Below are positions 1 to 7,192 of a stretch of DNA of 8,991 nucleotides, in pieces. This DNA is from Bifidobacteriaceae bacterium (GTDB lineage Bacteria > Actinomycetota > Actinomycetes > Actinomycetales > WQXJ01), in the NCBI GenBank assembly GCA_031255075.1, contig JAIRTF010000056.1, positions 1 to 8,991 on the forward strand, written 5' to 3'. Within the stretch, counting starts at the first letter, position 1. Every line of letters starts with the position of its first letter. Below the pieces are notes generated by a model. It made no database searches, was not told where the DNA came from, and saw nothing but the letters and a program-made list of their open reading frames with translations. Position numbers and translations under genes: made by a program.

Positions 1-3000
1 CGACCGTCCCGCCAACGGCCGGTCCCCTGCCGGTACCATCCCACCCGAGCGGACCCTATCTGGCGTACCCAATCGCGACGCCATATGCCCCGCCGGTGCC
101 CGCGGCATCGGCCACCCGCCCATCCTTTGCCTGGACACCAACGGCGGTCCTGGCGCTGGTCGGCTCGGTTCTGGTGTCCGGCGCGGGCCTCGGCTTTGCC
201 TTCATCATGGAGGGACCGGAATGGTTGACCCGGATGATTGGCCTGGCCTTTGTGTCGCTGGGAATCTGTGCCGCCGGTGTGGTGCTGCGGCGAGGAGGGC
301 TGACATCCACCGCCCAAGGGGTCGGAGCGGCGGGCGCCGCCATGGCCTTGTTGTCTTGGGGTGTTGGCGCCAACCATCTAGCTGAACAGAATCAGGTTCT
401 GGGTGGGTTCTCCCTGCTGGCCGTGGCCGCTGGACTGTATGCCGCCGGCCGGGGGCTGCAGATGCCTTCGTGGCGGGTGGCGGGCTTGGTGGCGGCACCT
501 TTTGCGTGGTTCTTCGGTGCCGAGATGGTGGAACCATGGGGGCCAGCCGGCTTGGGGCTGCTGGCGTCCTTGGCTGTGATGACGTTCGGTGTCAGCCGTT
601 GGATTGACCGCACCCCGGCCGTTTCCAAGTGGCTGTTGGCTTTGGGCTTGGTGGGTTTGAGCTTCGCCTTGAGTTGCGCCCTCAGTTGCCCGCCTGGTTC
701 GCGGCTGACTGTCCTGCTGATGTTCATGGCCGCAGCCTGCCTGGCGTTGGGCTGGGACAAATTGGCCGTGTGGGCCATCCCCGCCGGTGTGCTGACTGCT
801 TTGGCGGCCTTCGCCGTAGCTGACTGGGGCCCGGAGCCTGAGAACTACCATTCGCTGGCGGTGGCCTCCATGCGGCCGCTGGTGGTGGCGGCGTTTGCGG
901 CCTGGATGGTGGTGGCGTTGCCCAAACGCCGGCCGGCGGCGACTTTCGCCGTCGGTGCGGTGTTGACAACGGCCGCTCTTGGTGCCCCGCTGCTGGTGCT
1001 CCAGGTTTCAACAGCTTGGCGCATCCCCAACCTGGTGGCCGTACCGGGCAGGGTCGGTGTGTTCAGTGGTGTGGACTATTTGGCGGCGTTCGTGCCAATG
1101 GCGGCTTTGGCAATGCTGGTTGTGGTTCGGCAGCCTCCAGGGTGGCGCCGGTTTGCGTTGTGGGGTACGCCGTTTGCCGGGGCGGCCGCTGCCGGTTGTG
1201 TGCTATCCACGCCGGCTTTGGTGTTGCCTGCCCGCTATGTCGGCCTGACGGCGTTGGCGGTGGCCTTGACCGGGTTGGCTGTTTTCGGCAAGAGAGTCAG
1301 TCCCAGACGCCCCAACTTTGGTGCCGCCGCGTTGTGGGCCGGTTCCACTTCCGCGCTGGGCGTGTTGATACTGATCATCTGGTTGGGCGCTGAGGCCAGG
1401 GGCGCCACTTTGACCAGCGGTTTGGTGGTGCCAGCGGTGATCCTGGCTCAAGCCTGGGCCCTGCCCAAGTTCAGTCACACAGCGTTGGCCGCCGTGGCCT
1501 ACCCGTATTTCTTGGGCACCGCCGGGCTGGCGGTGCTGTGGCACATCCCGCAGTGGAACCCGCTGGCGGCTGTGGCGGTGCTGGCCGGTCTGATTCTGAT
1601 CCCAATGGTTCTGCTCAAATGGCCGCCCATCGGCTGGTTGTGGCCGGTGGCCGGCTGGTCGGCCCTGGCCATGGGGGCGGCCTCACTGTTGCTGCTGGTG
1701 CACAGATCCTGGGGAGGCGGCTTGGCCGCTTTGACCCTGACTGCCGCCTCTCTAGCTGTGATGTTGACCAGACGGCCGCTGGCTTTGGCCATTCGCCAAG
1801 TGGGCGCTGCTCTGTTGACACCGGCGGCCAGTTTGGCGGTGGTCACATTCTTGGCTTTGACCACCGGCGGTTCCGGCTCACGTTGGCTGTTCCCGGTGGC
1901 GGCCGGGGTGGCAGCGATTGGAGCCTGGGCTGGTTGTTGGTTGCGCGCCAGCCAAACCTCAGAGCGGATTGTCACTGGTACCACGTTGTTGATCGCCGCT
2001 GCCGGTTTGGGCCTGGTCACCTTGGCCCTGGCTGTTGTTTGGCCGTTCTCCGGTCCCACCACGGTGTTCGCTACTGCGATGGTTCTGGCCGCTGGTTCAG
2101 TTGGCCCAGCCTTCCATCCGGGTGGCACCAAACAGGCTTGGTGGTACACCTTCTTCGCTTCTTGCGCAGCCTTCTGGGCAGTGTTGGTTTGGGGTGAAGT
2201 TGGCACCATTGAGGCCTACACCCTGCCGCCGGCGCTGGTGGCCGCCACGATTGGCGGCCTGCTGGCCGCCAAATGGCCACCTTTCAGAATCACGGTTGCC
2301 TCTGGCGCTTTCCTGGCGGTGGCGCCACCGGCTTTGCTGATGGTGGCTGGGGTTGATTCGCTAATCCGCGGATTGGAATTGATGGCGCTGGCCGCCGTAG
2401 CGCTGGTGTTGGCGGCCCTGTTTGACCATTTGCGACCCATCTTGGCGGCAGCCGGCGCGGTGGCCGCCGTGGGACCGTTCTATCTGGGTTGTGTCGTAGC
2501 CCTCCGGCCGTTCCGCAGCGGCTATGAGGCGTTGTGGGCTTTGAAAGGCCATCCATCGGCCCAGTTTGCGGTGGCCACCGCCCTTGGTGCGGTGGCAGCA
2601 GCCGCGTTGATCGCCGCAGCGGTGCTGCTGGGGCGCGGTGTTCCAGCTGAGATTCGCCGCTGGTGGCTGCTGCCAGGCTGCGCGGCGGGCGTCGTGGTGC
2701 CCATCTTGGGGGTCCGCTCCACTTGGCCGGTGATCGGCGCGATGTGGCTATTGATGGCCCTCTACTTAGCGTTGACATTGATATTGGCTCGCCTTGAAGC
2801 CAACGGCCGGCTGGTTGGGCCACCGGCTTGGACCATTTGGCTGCTGGCAGTGGCTGTGGGCATTGCCGCCTGGTCGGTCCGGGAGTTGCGGGTTGAAGCG
2901 TTCTCCGTACCGTTGGGCCTGACCCTGTTCGCGGCCGGGCTGATCACAGCCGGCAAAGTCAAAGACTATGGGCGCCCAGCCGCGGCGGTTGCTCCGGGTG

Positions 3001-3299
3001 TGGCGGCCACCTTGGGGCCGTCCACATTGGCGGTCGGCACCGATCCGTTGACCATCCGGGCCATCGCGGTGCTGTTGGCGGCGCTGGTGTTCATGGCTTT
3101 TGCGGCCCGCAAACACTGGATGCCGCCACTGGTGACCGCCGGCGCCTCAATGGTGGTGGTGTTCATCGAGGTGATCTGGCACCGCCGCGAGGTGTGGTCT
3201 TTGGCGTGGCTGTTGGCTCTGCTGGTGGTTGGCGGCAGCCTGCTGGGCTTGGCGTTGTGGTTTGAGCGGCGCGGACGCAGCCCCAAGCCTCAGGCTTGA
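1..3299 (+). CDS. Giant multi-pass membrane protein, SCO7613-like (5' end outside window)
   Basis: The reading frame is open from base 3 to the TGA at 3297-3299, so the gene starts upstream. The first possible start in the window, GTG at 96, has no Shine-Dalgarno sequence. The 31 codons before it read as a continuous Pro/Tyr/Ala-rich linker with 11 prolines. The remaining roughly 1,070 residues are an almost unbroken run of hydrophobic helices (about 30 by eye) separated by very short loops, some with Arg/Lys, ending in a basic tail (FERRGRSPKPQA). No catalytic motif, nucleotide-binding motif or signal peptide is visible. A Pro-rich linker followed by helix pairs with small Arg-rich turns (VVLRRGGLTSTAQGVGAAG) resembles actinobacterial proteins named SCO7613 C-terminal domain-containing membrane proteins, whose missing N-terminus usually carries a zinc-ribbon-like Cys motif. 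That family call is from memory and inference; the function is unknown. The 3' end overlaps the convergent ABC gene by 10 bases. Confidence 0.85.
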   Translation, partial: TVPPTAGPLPVPSHPSGPYLAYPIATPYAPPVPAASATRPSFAWTPTAVLALVGSVLVSGAGLGFAFIMEGPEWLTRMIGLAFVSLGICAAGVVLRRGGLTSTAQGVGAAGAAMALLSWGVGANHLAEQNQVLGGFSLLAVAAGLYAAGRGLQMPSWRVAGLVAAPFAWFFGAEMVEPWGPAGLGLLASLAVMTFGVSRWIDRTPAVSKWLLALGLVGLSFALSCALSCPPGSRLTVLLMFMAAACLALGWDKLAVWAIPAGVLTALAAFAVADWGPEPENYHSLAVASMRPLVVAAFAAWMVVALPKRRPAATFAVGAVLTTAALGAPLLVLQVSTAWRIPNLVAVPGRVGVFSGVDYLAAFVPMAALAMLVVVRQPPGWRRFALWGTPFAGAAAAGCVLSTPALVLPARYVGLTALAVALTGLAVFGKRVSPRRPNFGAAALWAGSTSALGVLILIIWLGAEARGATLTSGLVVPAVILAQAWALPKFSHTALAAVAYPYFLGTAGLAVLWHIPQWNPLAAVAVLAGLILIPMVLLKWPPIGWLWPVAGWSALAMGAASLLLLVHRSWGGGLAALTLTAASLAVMLTRRPLALAIRQVGAALLTPAASLAVVTFLALTTGGSGSRWLFPVAAGVAAIGAWAGCWLRASQTSERIVTGTTLLIAAAGLGLVTLALAVVWPFSGPTTVFATAMVLAAGSVGPAFHPGGTKQAWWYTFFASCAAFWAVLVWGEVGTIEAYTLPPALVAATIGGLLAAKWPPFRITVASGAFLAVAPPALLMVAGVDSLIRGLELMALAAVALVLAALFDHLRPILAAAGAVAAVGPFYLGCVVALRPFRSGYEALWALKGHPSAQFAVATALGAVAAAALIAAAVLLGRGVPAEIRRWWLLPGCAAGVVVPILGVRSTWPVIGAMWLLMALYLALTLILARLEANGRLVGPPAWTIWLLAVAVGIAAWSVRELRVEAFSVPLGLTLFAAGLITAGKVKDYGRPAAAVAPGVAATLGPSTLAVGTDPLTIRAIAVLLAALVFMAFAARKHWMPPLVTAGASMVVVFIEVIWHRREVWSLAWLLALLVVGGSLLGLALWFERRGRSPKPQA

Positions 3300-5371
3300 T
3301 CGTTGGATGAACCAGCGAACTGGGACTGGTACAGGCGCCAGTAGGCGCCCTGGGCCGCCATCAACTCTTCGTGGGAGCCCTTCTCCACCACCGTGCCGTC
3401 TTCCATGACCACAATCACATCGGCGCCGCGGATGGTGGACAGCCGGTGAGCAATCACAAATGATGTCCGGCCGCGCCGCAAGGCGTTCATGGCCCGTTGG
3501 ACCAACACCTCGGTGCGGGTGTCCACTGAGGAGGTCGCCTCATCCAAGATCAAGATGGGTGGATCCGCCAAGAAGGCCCGCGCTATGGTCAGAAGCTGCT
3601 TCTCACCAGCCGAAATGTTGTCGCCCTCTTCGGTGACCTCGGTGTCATAGCCGTGCGGCAAGACCCGCACAAACCGGTCCACATAGGTGGCCTTGGCGGC
3701 GTCAATGACTTCTTCACGGGTGGCGTCCAACCGGCCGTAGCGGATGTTGTCATAGATGGTGCCGGAGAACAGCCAAGTGTCTTGCAGCACCATGGCCATC
3801 TTGGACCGCAAATGCTCCCGCGTCATGTCCCGGATGTCCACACCGTCCAGGGCGATTGAACCACCCTGGATCTCATAGAACCGTTCCAACAAGTTCACCA
3901 AAGTGGTCTTCCCAGCACCGGTTGGGCCCACAATCGCGACCGTCTGGCCGGGCTTGGCCCACAGCCGCAGCCCATGGATCAACTGCTGTTCGGCATCGTA
4001 GGAGAACTCCACGTCGGTGAAATCAACCCGGCCGGTGAAGTCCGCCAGCTCAACTGGCGAATCGGGATCTGGTGACATCTCTTCGGCGTCCAGCAGTTCA
4101 AAGACCCGCTCTACGGAAGCCACACCGGATTGGAGCAGGTTCATCATCGAAGCGACCTGGGAGACCGGCTGCCCAAACTGCCGCGAATACTGCACAAAAG
4201 CTTGCACGTCCCCCAGCGACATGGTGCCAGAGGCCACCCGCAGCCCGCCGGCCACCGCAATAGCTACATAGACCAGGTTGGAGATGAAACCAGCCAACGG
4301 CTGGATGCTCATGGACACGGCCTGGGCTTTGAAGGATGAGTTGTACAGCTCGGCGTTGCGGGTAGCGAACACTTCACGGGCTTCAGCTGACTGGTTGTAG
4401 ACCTTGACCAGGTTGTGTCCGGTGTACATCTCCTCGATATGGCTGTTCAGCTCACCGGTTGAGGCCCACTGCTTGATGAACTGCGGTTGGGCGCGTTTGG
4501 CTATGACGGCCGCCACCACGGCCGTGGCCGGAATGGACACCAACGCGATCAACGTCAACAGCGGCGAAATGGTCAACATCATGATCAAGATGCCCAACAG
4601 GTTGAACACCGCGAACATCAGCTGAGTCATGGTTTGCTGCAGAGTCTGGCCCACGTTGTCAATATCGTTGGTGACCCGGGAAAGCACCTCACCTTTGGGT
4701 TGCGAATCGAAGTACCCCAAAGGCAGCCGCCCCAGTTTGACTTCCACCTCGGTCCGCAGCCGGTACATGGACCGTTGGATCACCTGAGCTGTCAACCGGC
4801 CTTGGAGGTACCCCAATATGGCCGATGCCGCGTACACCGTCAGCACTATCAGCAGGATTCGCCCTACCGCACCGAAGTCCACACCCACCCCGGCTTGGAA
4901 GTCCATGGCCTCCAACATGTCCAGCATCTTGGCGTTGAAGGCGCCACCAGCAGGGGCGTGTTCCTCGGTGAGGGTTCGGATCAGGTCCATCACCTGGTCT
5001 TTTGGCATGGTCTGGCCGGGTTCCAACAGTCCGAACTTGACCATTTGGTGGCCAATCTGGCTGCCTACAAAGCCGGAGAACACCCGGTTGGTGGCCTCAC
5101 CTAGAATCTTTGGCCCAACTACGCCCAAACCCACCGAAACGATGGTCAACAGCACAATGATGGACAGTTTGAACTTCTCTGGCGCCAACCGGGCCAAGAA
5201 CCGTTTGCCGGAGGCCCGGAAGTGCAACGCTTTGGCACCCATTTGGGCGCCGTGACCCATGCCCATGCCGCGGCGGGGCCGCGGCGTGGCGGCAGATTTG
5301 GCGCCGGCTCGCGCGCCCATTGATCCGGCGCCGCCGCCTTTGATTCGCTTGTCAGAGTTGCGGGCGCTCAT
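3290..5371 (-). CDS. ABC exporter half-transporter, subunit B (consensus-site half)
   Basis: A 693-residue fused permease-ATPase that would pair with the upstream subunit to export an unknown substrate, perhaps a drug or lipid, across the cytoplasmic membrane. ATG at 5371 is chosen because GGAGGAGG precedes it by 4 bases and it overlaps the upstream TGA as ATGA; an 18-residue-longer upstream start would run deep into the previous gene. Residues 1-55 are a Gly/Met/Arg-rich cytosolic extension. Transmembrane helix 1 is near 68-86, followed by an unusually long outer loop (about 95-165) and the other helices to about 415. The ATPase domain has Walker A GPTGAGKTT (482-490), Q-loop Gln530, a non-canonical signature ISAGEKQ (586-592), Walker B ILILD with catalytic Glu611, D-loop SSVD and switch His642. 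This equals the TM288/BmrD/LmrD-type half of heterodimeric exporters. Substrate cannot be inferred. The stop codon lies inside the convergent membrane-protein gene. Confidence 0.95.
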   Translation of the reverse strand: MSARNSDKRIKGGGAGSMGARAGAKSAATPRPRRGMGMGHGAQMGAKALHFRASGKRFLARLAPEKFKLSIIVLLTIVSVGLGVVGPKILGEATNRVFSGFVGSQIGHQMVKFGLLEPGQTMPKDQVMDLIRTLTEEHAPAGGAFNAKMLDMLEAMDFQAGVGVDFGAVGRILLIVLTVYAASAILGYLQGRLTAQVIQRSMYRLRTEVEVKLGRLPLGYFDSQPKGEVLSRVTNDIDNVGQTLQQTMTQLMFAVFNLLGILIMMLTISPLLTLIALVSIPATAVVAAVIAKRAQPQFIKQWASTGELNSHIEEMYTGHNLVKVYNQSAEAREVFATRNAELYNSSFKAQAVSMSIQPLAGFISNLVYVAIAVAGGLRVASGTMSLGDVQAFVQYSRQFGQPVSQVASMMNLLQSGVASVERVFELLDAEEMSPDPDSPVELADFTGRVDFTDVEFSYDAEQQLIHGLRLWAKPGQTVAIVGPTGAGKTTLVNLLERFYEIQGGSIALDGVDIRDMTREHLRSKMAMVLQDTWLFSGTIYDNIRYGRLDATREEVIDAAKATYVDRFVRVLPHGYDTEVTEEGDNISAGEKQLLTIARAFLADPPILILDEATSSVDTRTEVLVQRAMNALRRGRTSFVIAHRLSTIRGADVIVVMEDGTVVEKGSHEELMAAQGAYWRLYQSQFAGSSNDQA

Positions 5372-7101
5372 TGGGCCTCCTCCAAAGTCATCTGGGAGGC
5401 GGCAATTTCCTGGTAGGTGGCGCAAGTCTCCATCAACTCGGCGTGACGGCCTTTGCCAACCACCCGCCCGGCATCGAGCACCAAGATCTGGTCGGCGTCA
5501 CGGATGGTGCCCACCCGCTGGGAGACCATCACGACTGCCGCTTGGCTGGTCTGTTCCCGCAGGGCAGCCCGCAGGCGGGCGTCGGTGGCGAAGTCCAAAG
5601 CTGAGAAGGCATCATCGAAGATGTACACGCCGGGCCGGCGGACAACCGCCCGCGCGATTGACAAACGTTGGCGTTGACCACCTGAAACGTTGGTTCCCCC
5701 TTGGGTGATCTCCATGTCCAGGCCACCGGCCTGAGAGCGCACGAATTCGGCGATCTGGGCGATTTCCAGGGCCTGCCACATTTCCTCGTCGGTGGCTCCG
5801 GCCCGGCCGTAGGCCAAGTTGGACCGGACGGTGCCGGCGAACAAGAAGGCCTTCTGTGGCACCAGGCCAATTCCGCTCCACAGCGTTTCGGCGTCCAGTT
5901 GGCGCACATCCACCCCGCCGACTTCAACGCTGCCGCTGGTGGCGTCCAGCAACCGGGGAATCAAGTTGACCAGCGTGGTCTTGCCGGAACCGGTCGCGCC
6001 GATCACCGCCGTCACCTGGCCGGGCTCGGTTCGGAACGTCACCTGGCTCAGCACCGGCGCGTCGGCGCCCTCAAACTGGTAGGTGACGTCATTGAAGGCC
6101 ACCTCTCCGGGGCGCTCCAGCGCTTTGACTGGCTGGTCAGCTGAATGCAGCGACAGTTCGGTGTCCATCACTTCCATGATCCGGTCGGCACAGGCGGCCG
6201 CCCGGGGCACAAAGAAGAACATCATTGACGCCATCATGACGCTCATCAGGATCAACATCAGATAGCTGATGAAAGCCGTCAAAGCCCCCACTTCCATGGC
6301 GCCGGCGTTGACCCGGTGGGCGCCGAACCAGATCACTGCCACTGATGACAGGTTCATCACCAGGATCACAAACGGGAACATCAACGCGAACAAGTAGCCC
6401 ACTTTGAGTTGAAGGTCTGTCAGGTGCCGGTTGGCGTGGTCAAACCGTTCACCTTCATATGGCTCACGGCCAAATGCACGGATCACCCGGCTGCCGTCAA
6501 TCTGTTCGCGGAGCACTTCATTGACCCGGTCAATGGCCTTCTGCATGCCTCTGAACAGCGGCTGAGCCTTCCGTAAGACCAAGCCCATGAAGATCGCCAT
6601 CACCGGCAGCATCACCAACAGCAAGCCGGATAGCCACAGGTCGTGGCGCATAGCCATGGCGGCACCGCCCACCATGATCAGCGGGGCGGACAGCAGCAAC
6701 ACCAAAGTCATCAGCACCAGCATTTGGACCTGTTGCACGTCGTTGGTAGTGCGGGTGATCAATGATGGCGGCCCAAAGCGCCCCAGTTCCCGGCCGGAGA
6801 AGGCCATCACCTTGGTGAACAGGTCACGGCGAACATCGCGGCCCACCCGCATGGCCGTACGGGCTCCCAAGAACACGGCCAACACCGTGGCGATGACCTG
6901 TCCCAGGGATACGGCCAACATCCAGCCGCCGGTGGTCATGATGTAGGCGGTGTCTCCCCGGGCGACACCGTTGTCAATGATGTCCGCGTTGAGGGATGGC
7001 AGGTACAGGTTGGAGCCCGCTTGGACGCATTGGAGCAGCACTACTACTCCAATGGTCCAGCGGTACGGTTTCAGATAGTGGCGCAGTAGGCGCGTAAGCA
7101 T
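5368..7101 (-). CDS. ABC exporter half-transporter, subunit A (degenerate-site half)
   Basis: A 577-residue fused permease-ATPase, a normal length for a half-transporter of the type IV exporter fold. Helices fill about residues 15-300, with coupling-helix type segments such as the RTTNDVQQVQ stretch (117-126). The ATPase domain has Walker A GATGSGKTT (368-376), Q-loop Gln416 and a canonical signature VSGGQRQ (472-478). Walker B is VYIFD followed by Asp497 where the catalytic Glu is expected, and the switch histidine is replaced by Gln528 (VSQR). Asp for Glu and Gln for His are the hallmarks of the degenerate site in heterodimeric exporters of the TM287/BmrC/LmrC type, so this protein should form its competent site only with subunit B, whose Walker A/B it complements with its signature. 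ATG at 7101 is preceded by GGGAG at 4 bases. The order, degenerate half first, matches the bmrCD operon. Substrate unknown. Confidence 0.95.
   Translation of the reverse strand: MLTRLLRHYLKPYRWTIGVVVLLQCVQAGSNLYLPSLNADIIDNGVARGDTAYIMTTGGWMLAVSLGQVIATVLAVFLGARTAMRVGRDVRRDLFTKVMAFSGRELGRFGPPSLITRTTNDVQQVQMLVLMTLVLLLSAPLIMVGGAAMAMRHDLWLSGLLLVMLPVMAIFMGLVLRKAQPLFRGMQKAIDRVNEVLREQIDGSRVIRAFGREPYEGERFDHANRHLTDLQLKVGYLFALMFPFVILVMNLSSVAVIWFGAHRVNAGAMEVGALTAFISYLMLILMSVMMASMMFFFVPRAAACADRIMEVMDTELSLHSADQPVKALERPGEVAFNDVTYQFEGADAPVLSQVTFRTEPGQVTAVIGATGSGKTTLVNLIPRLLDATSGSVEVGGVDVRQLDAETLWSGIGLVPQKAFLFAGTVRSNLAYGRAGATDEEMWQALEIAQIAEFVRSQAGGLDMEITQGGTNVSGGQRQRLSIARAVVRRPGVYIFDDAFSALDFATDARLRAALREQTSQAAVVMVSQRVGTIRDADQILVLDAGRVVGKGRHAELMETCATYQEIAASQMTLEEAQ
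5376..5383 (-). promoter_or_regulatory. Ribosome binding site of ABC subunit B, inside subunit A
   Basis: On the minus strand this reads GGAGGAGG, ending 4 bases before the ATG at 5371. It lies in the last codons of the upstream ABC gene, whose TGA (5370-5368) shares bases with the ATG. This decides the start of subunit B and indicates translational coupling, as expected for subunits needed in equal amounts. Confidence 0.85.
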
Positions 7102-7105
7102 GAAA

Positions 7106-7110
7106 CTCCC
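7106..7110 (-). promoter_or_regulatory. Ribosome binding site of ABC subunit A
   Basis: The minus strand reads GGGAG four bases before the ATG at 7101. The spacing is a little short but supports this start; no other in-frame start with a better site is apparent. Confidence 0.55.
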
Positions 7111-7138
7111 GGCGGGTCGGGTGCACCTAACTGGGCTG

Positions 7139-7168
7139 GGTCGGAGCCGCTAAGCGGCCAAGCCGACC
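7139..7168 (-). terminator. Intergenic hairpin between SPFH and ABC genes, possible terminator or attenuator
   Basis: On the plus strand GGTCGG (7139-7144) pairs with CCGACC (7163-7168), and inside it GCCGC (7146-7150) pairs with GCGGC (7154-7158) around a TAA loop. One base bulges on one side and four on the other. On the minus-strand transcript the structure begins about 25 bases after the SPFH stop codon, where a terminator would lie. No U-run follows, so it is not a classical intrinsic terminator; actinobacterial terminators often lack one. It could instead be a processing or mRNA-stability structure that lowers expression of the ABC pair relative to the upstream pair. The rest of the gap 7102-7192 shows no clear promoter. 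Confidence 0.45.
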
Positions 7169-7192
7169 TCCGGCAAGGGCATCGGTGGGCGG

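Noticed and set aside
96..98. GTG as the start of the giant membrane protein
   Set aside because: No Shine-Dalgarno sequence precedes it, and the frame remains open and protein-like (Pro-rich linker) back to the window edge, so the gene is more likely truncated by the window.
1499..2209. Minus-strand open frame of 236 codons opposite the giant membrane protein
   Set aside because: Its product is Pro/Ala/Arg/Thr-rich with no recognisable domain, as expected for the antisense of a hydrophobic high-GC gene; the plus-strand frame is clearly coding.
3334..3349. GGCGCC-AGTA-GGCGCC hairpin as an annotated terminator
   Set aside because: It sits in ABC subunit B coding sequence and lacks a U-run; it is mentioned as a possibility under the convergent overlap but is not strong enough for a feature.
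4487..5104. Plus-strand open frame of 205 codons opposite ABC subunit B
   Set aside because: His/Gln-rich low-complexity product lying entirely over a confidently assigned ABC transporter; a frame shadow.
5372..5425. Upstream extension of ABC subunit B by 18 codons
   Set aside because: The extra residues lie within the 3' end of subunit A, show no membrane or family character, and the ATG at 5371 has a strong ribosome binding site and a four-base stop-start overlap.
7120..7132. TTAGGT on the minus strand as a -10 element for the ABC operon
   Set aside because: Poor match to TANNNT, no -35 element, and the upstream region is occupied by the hairpin.
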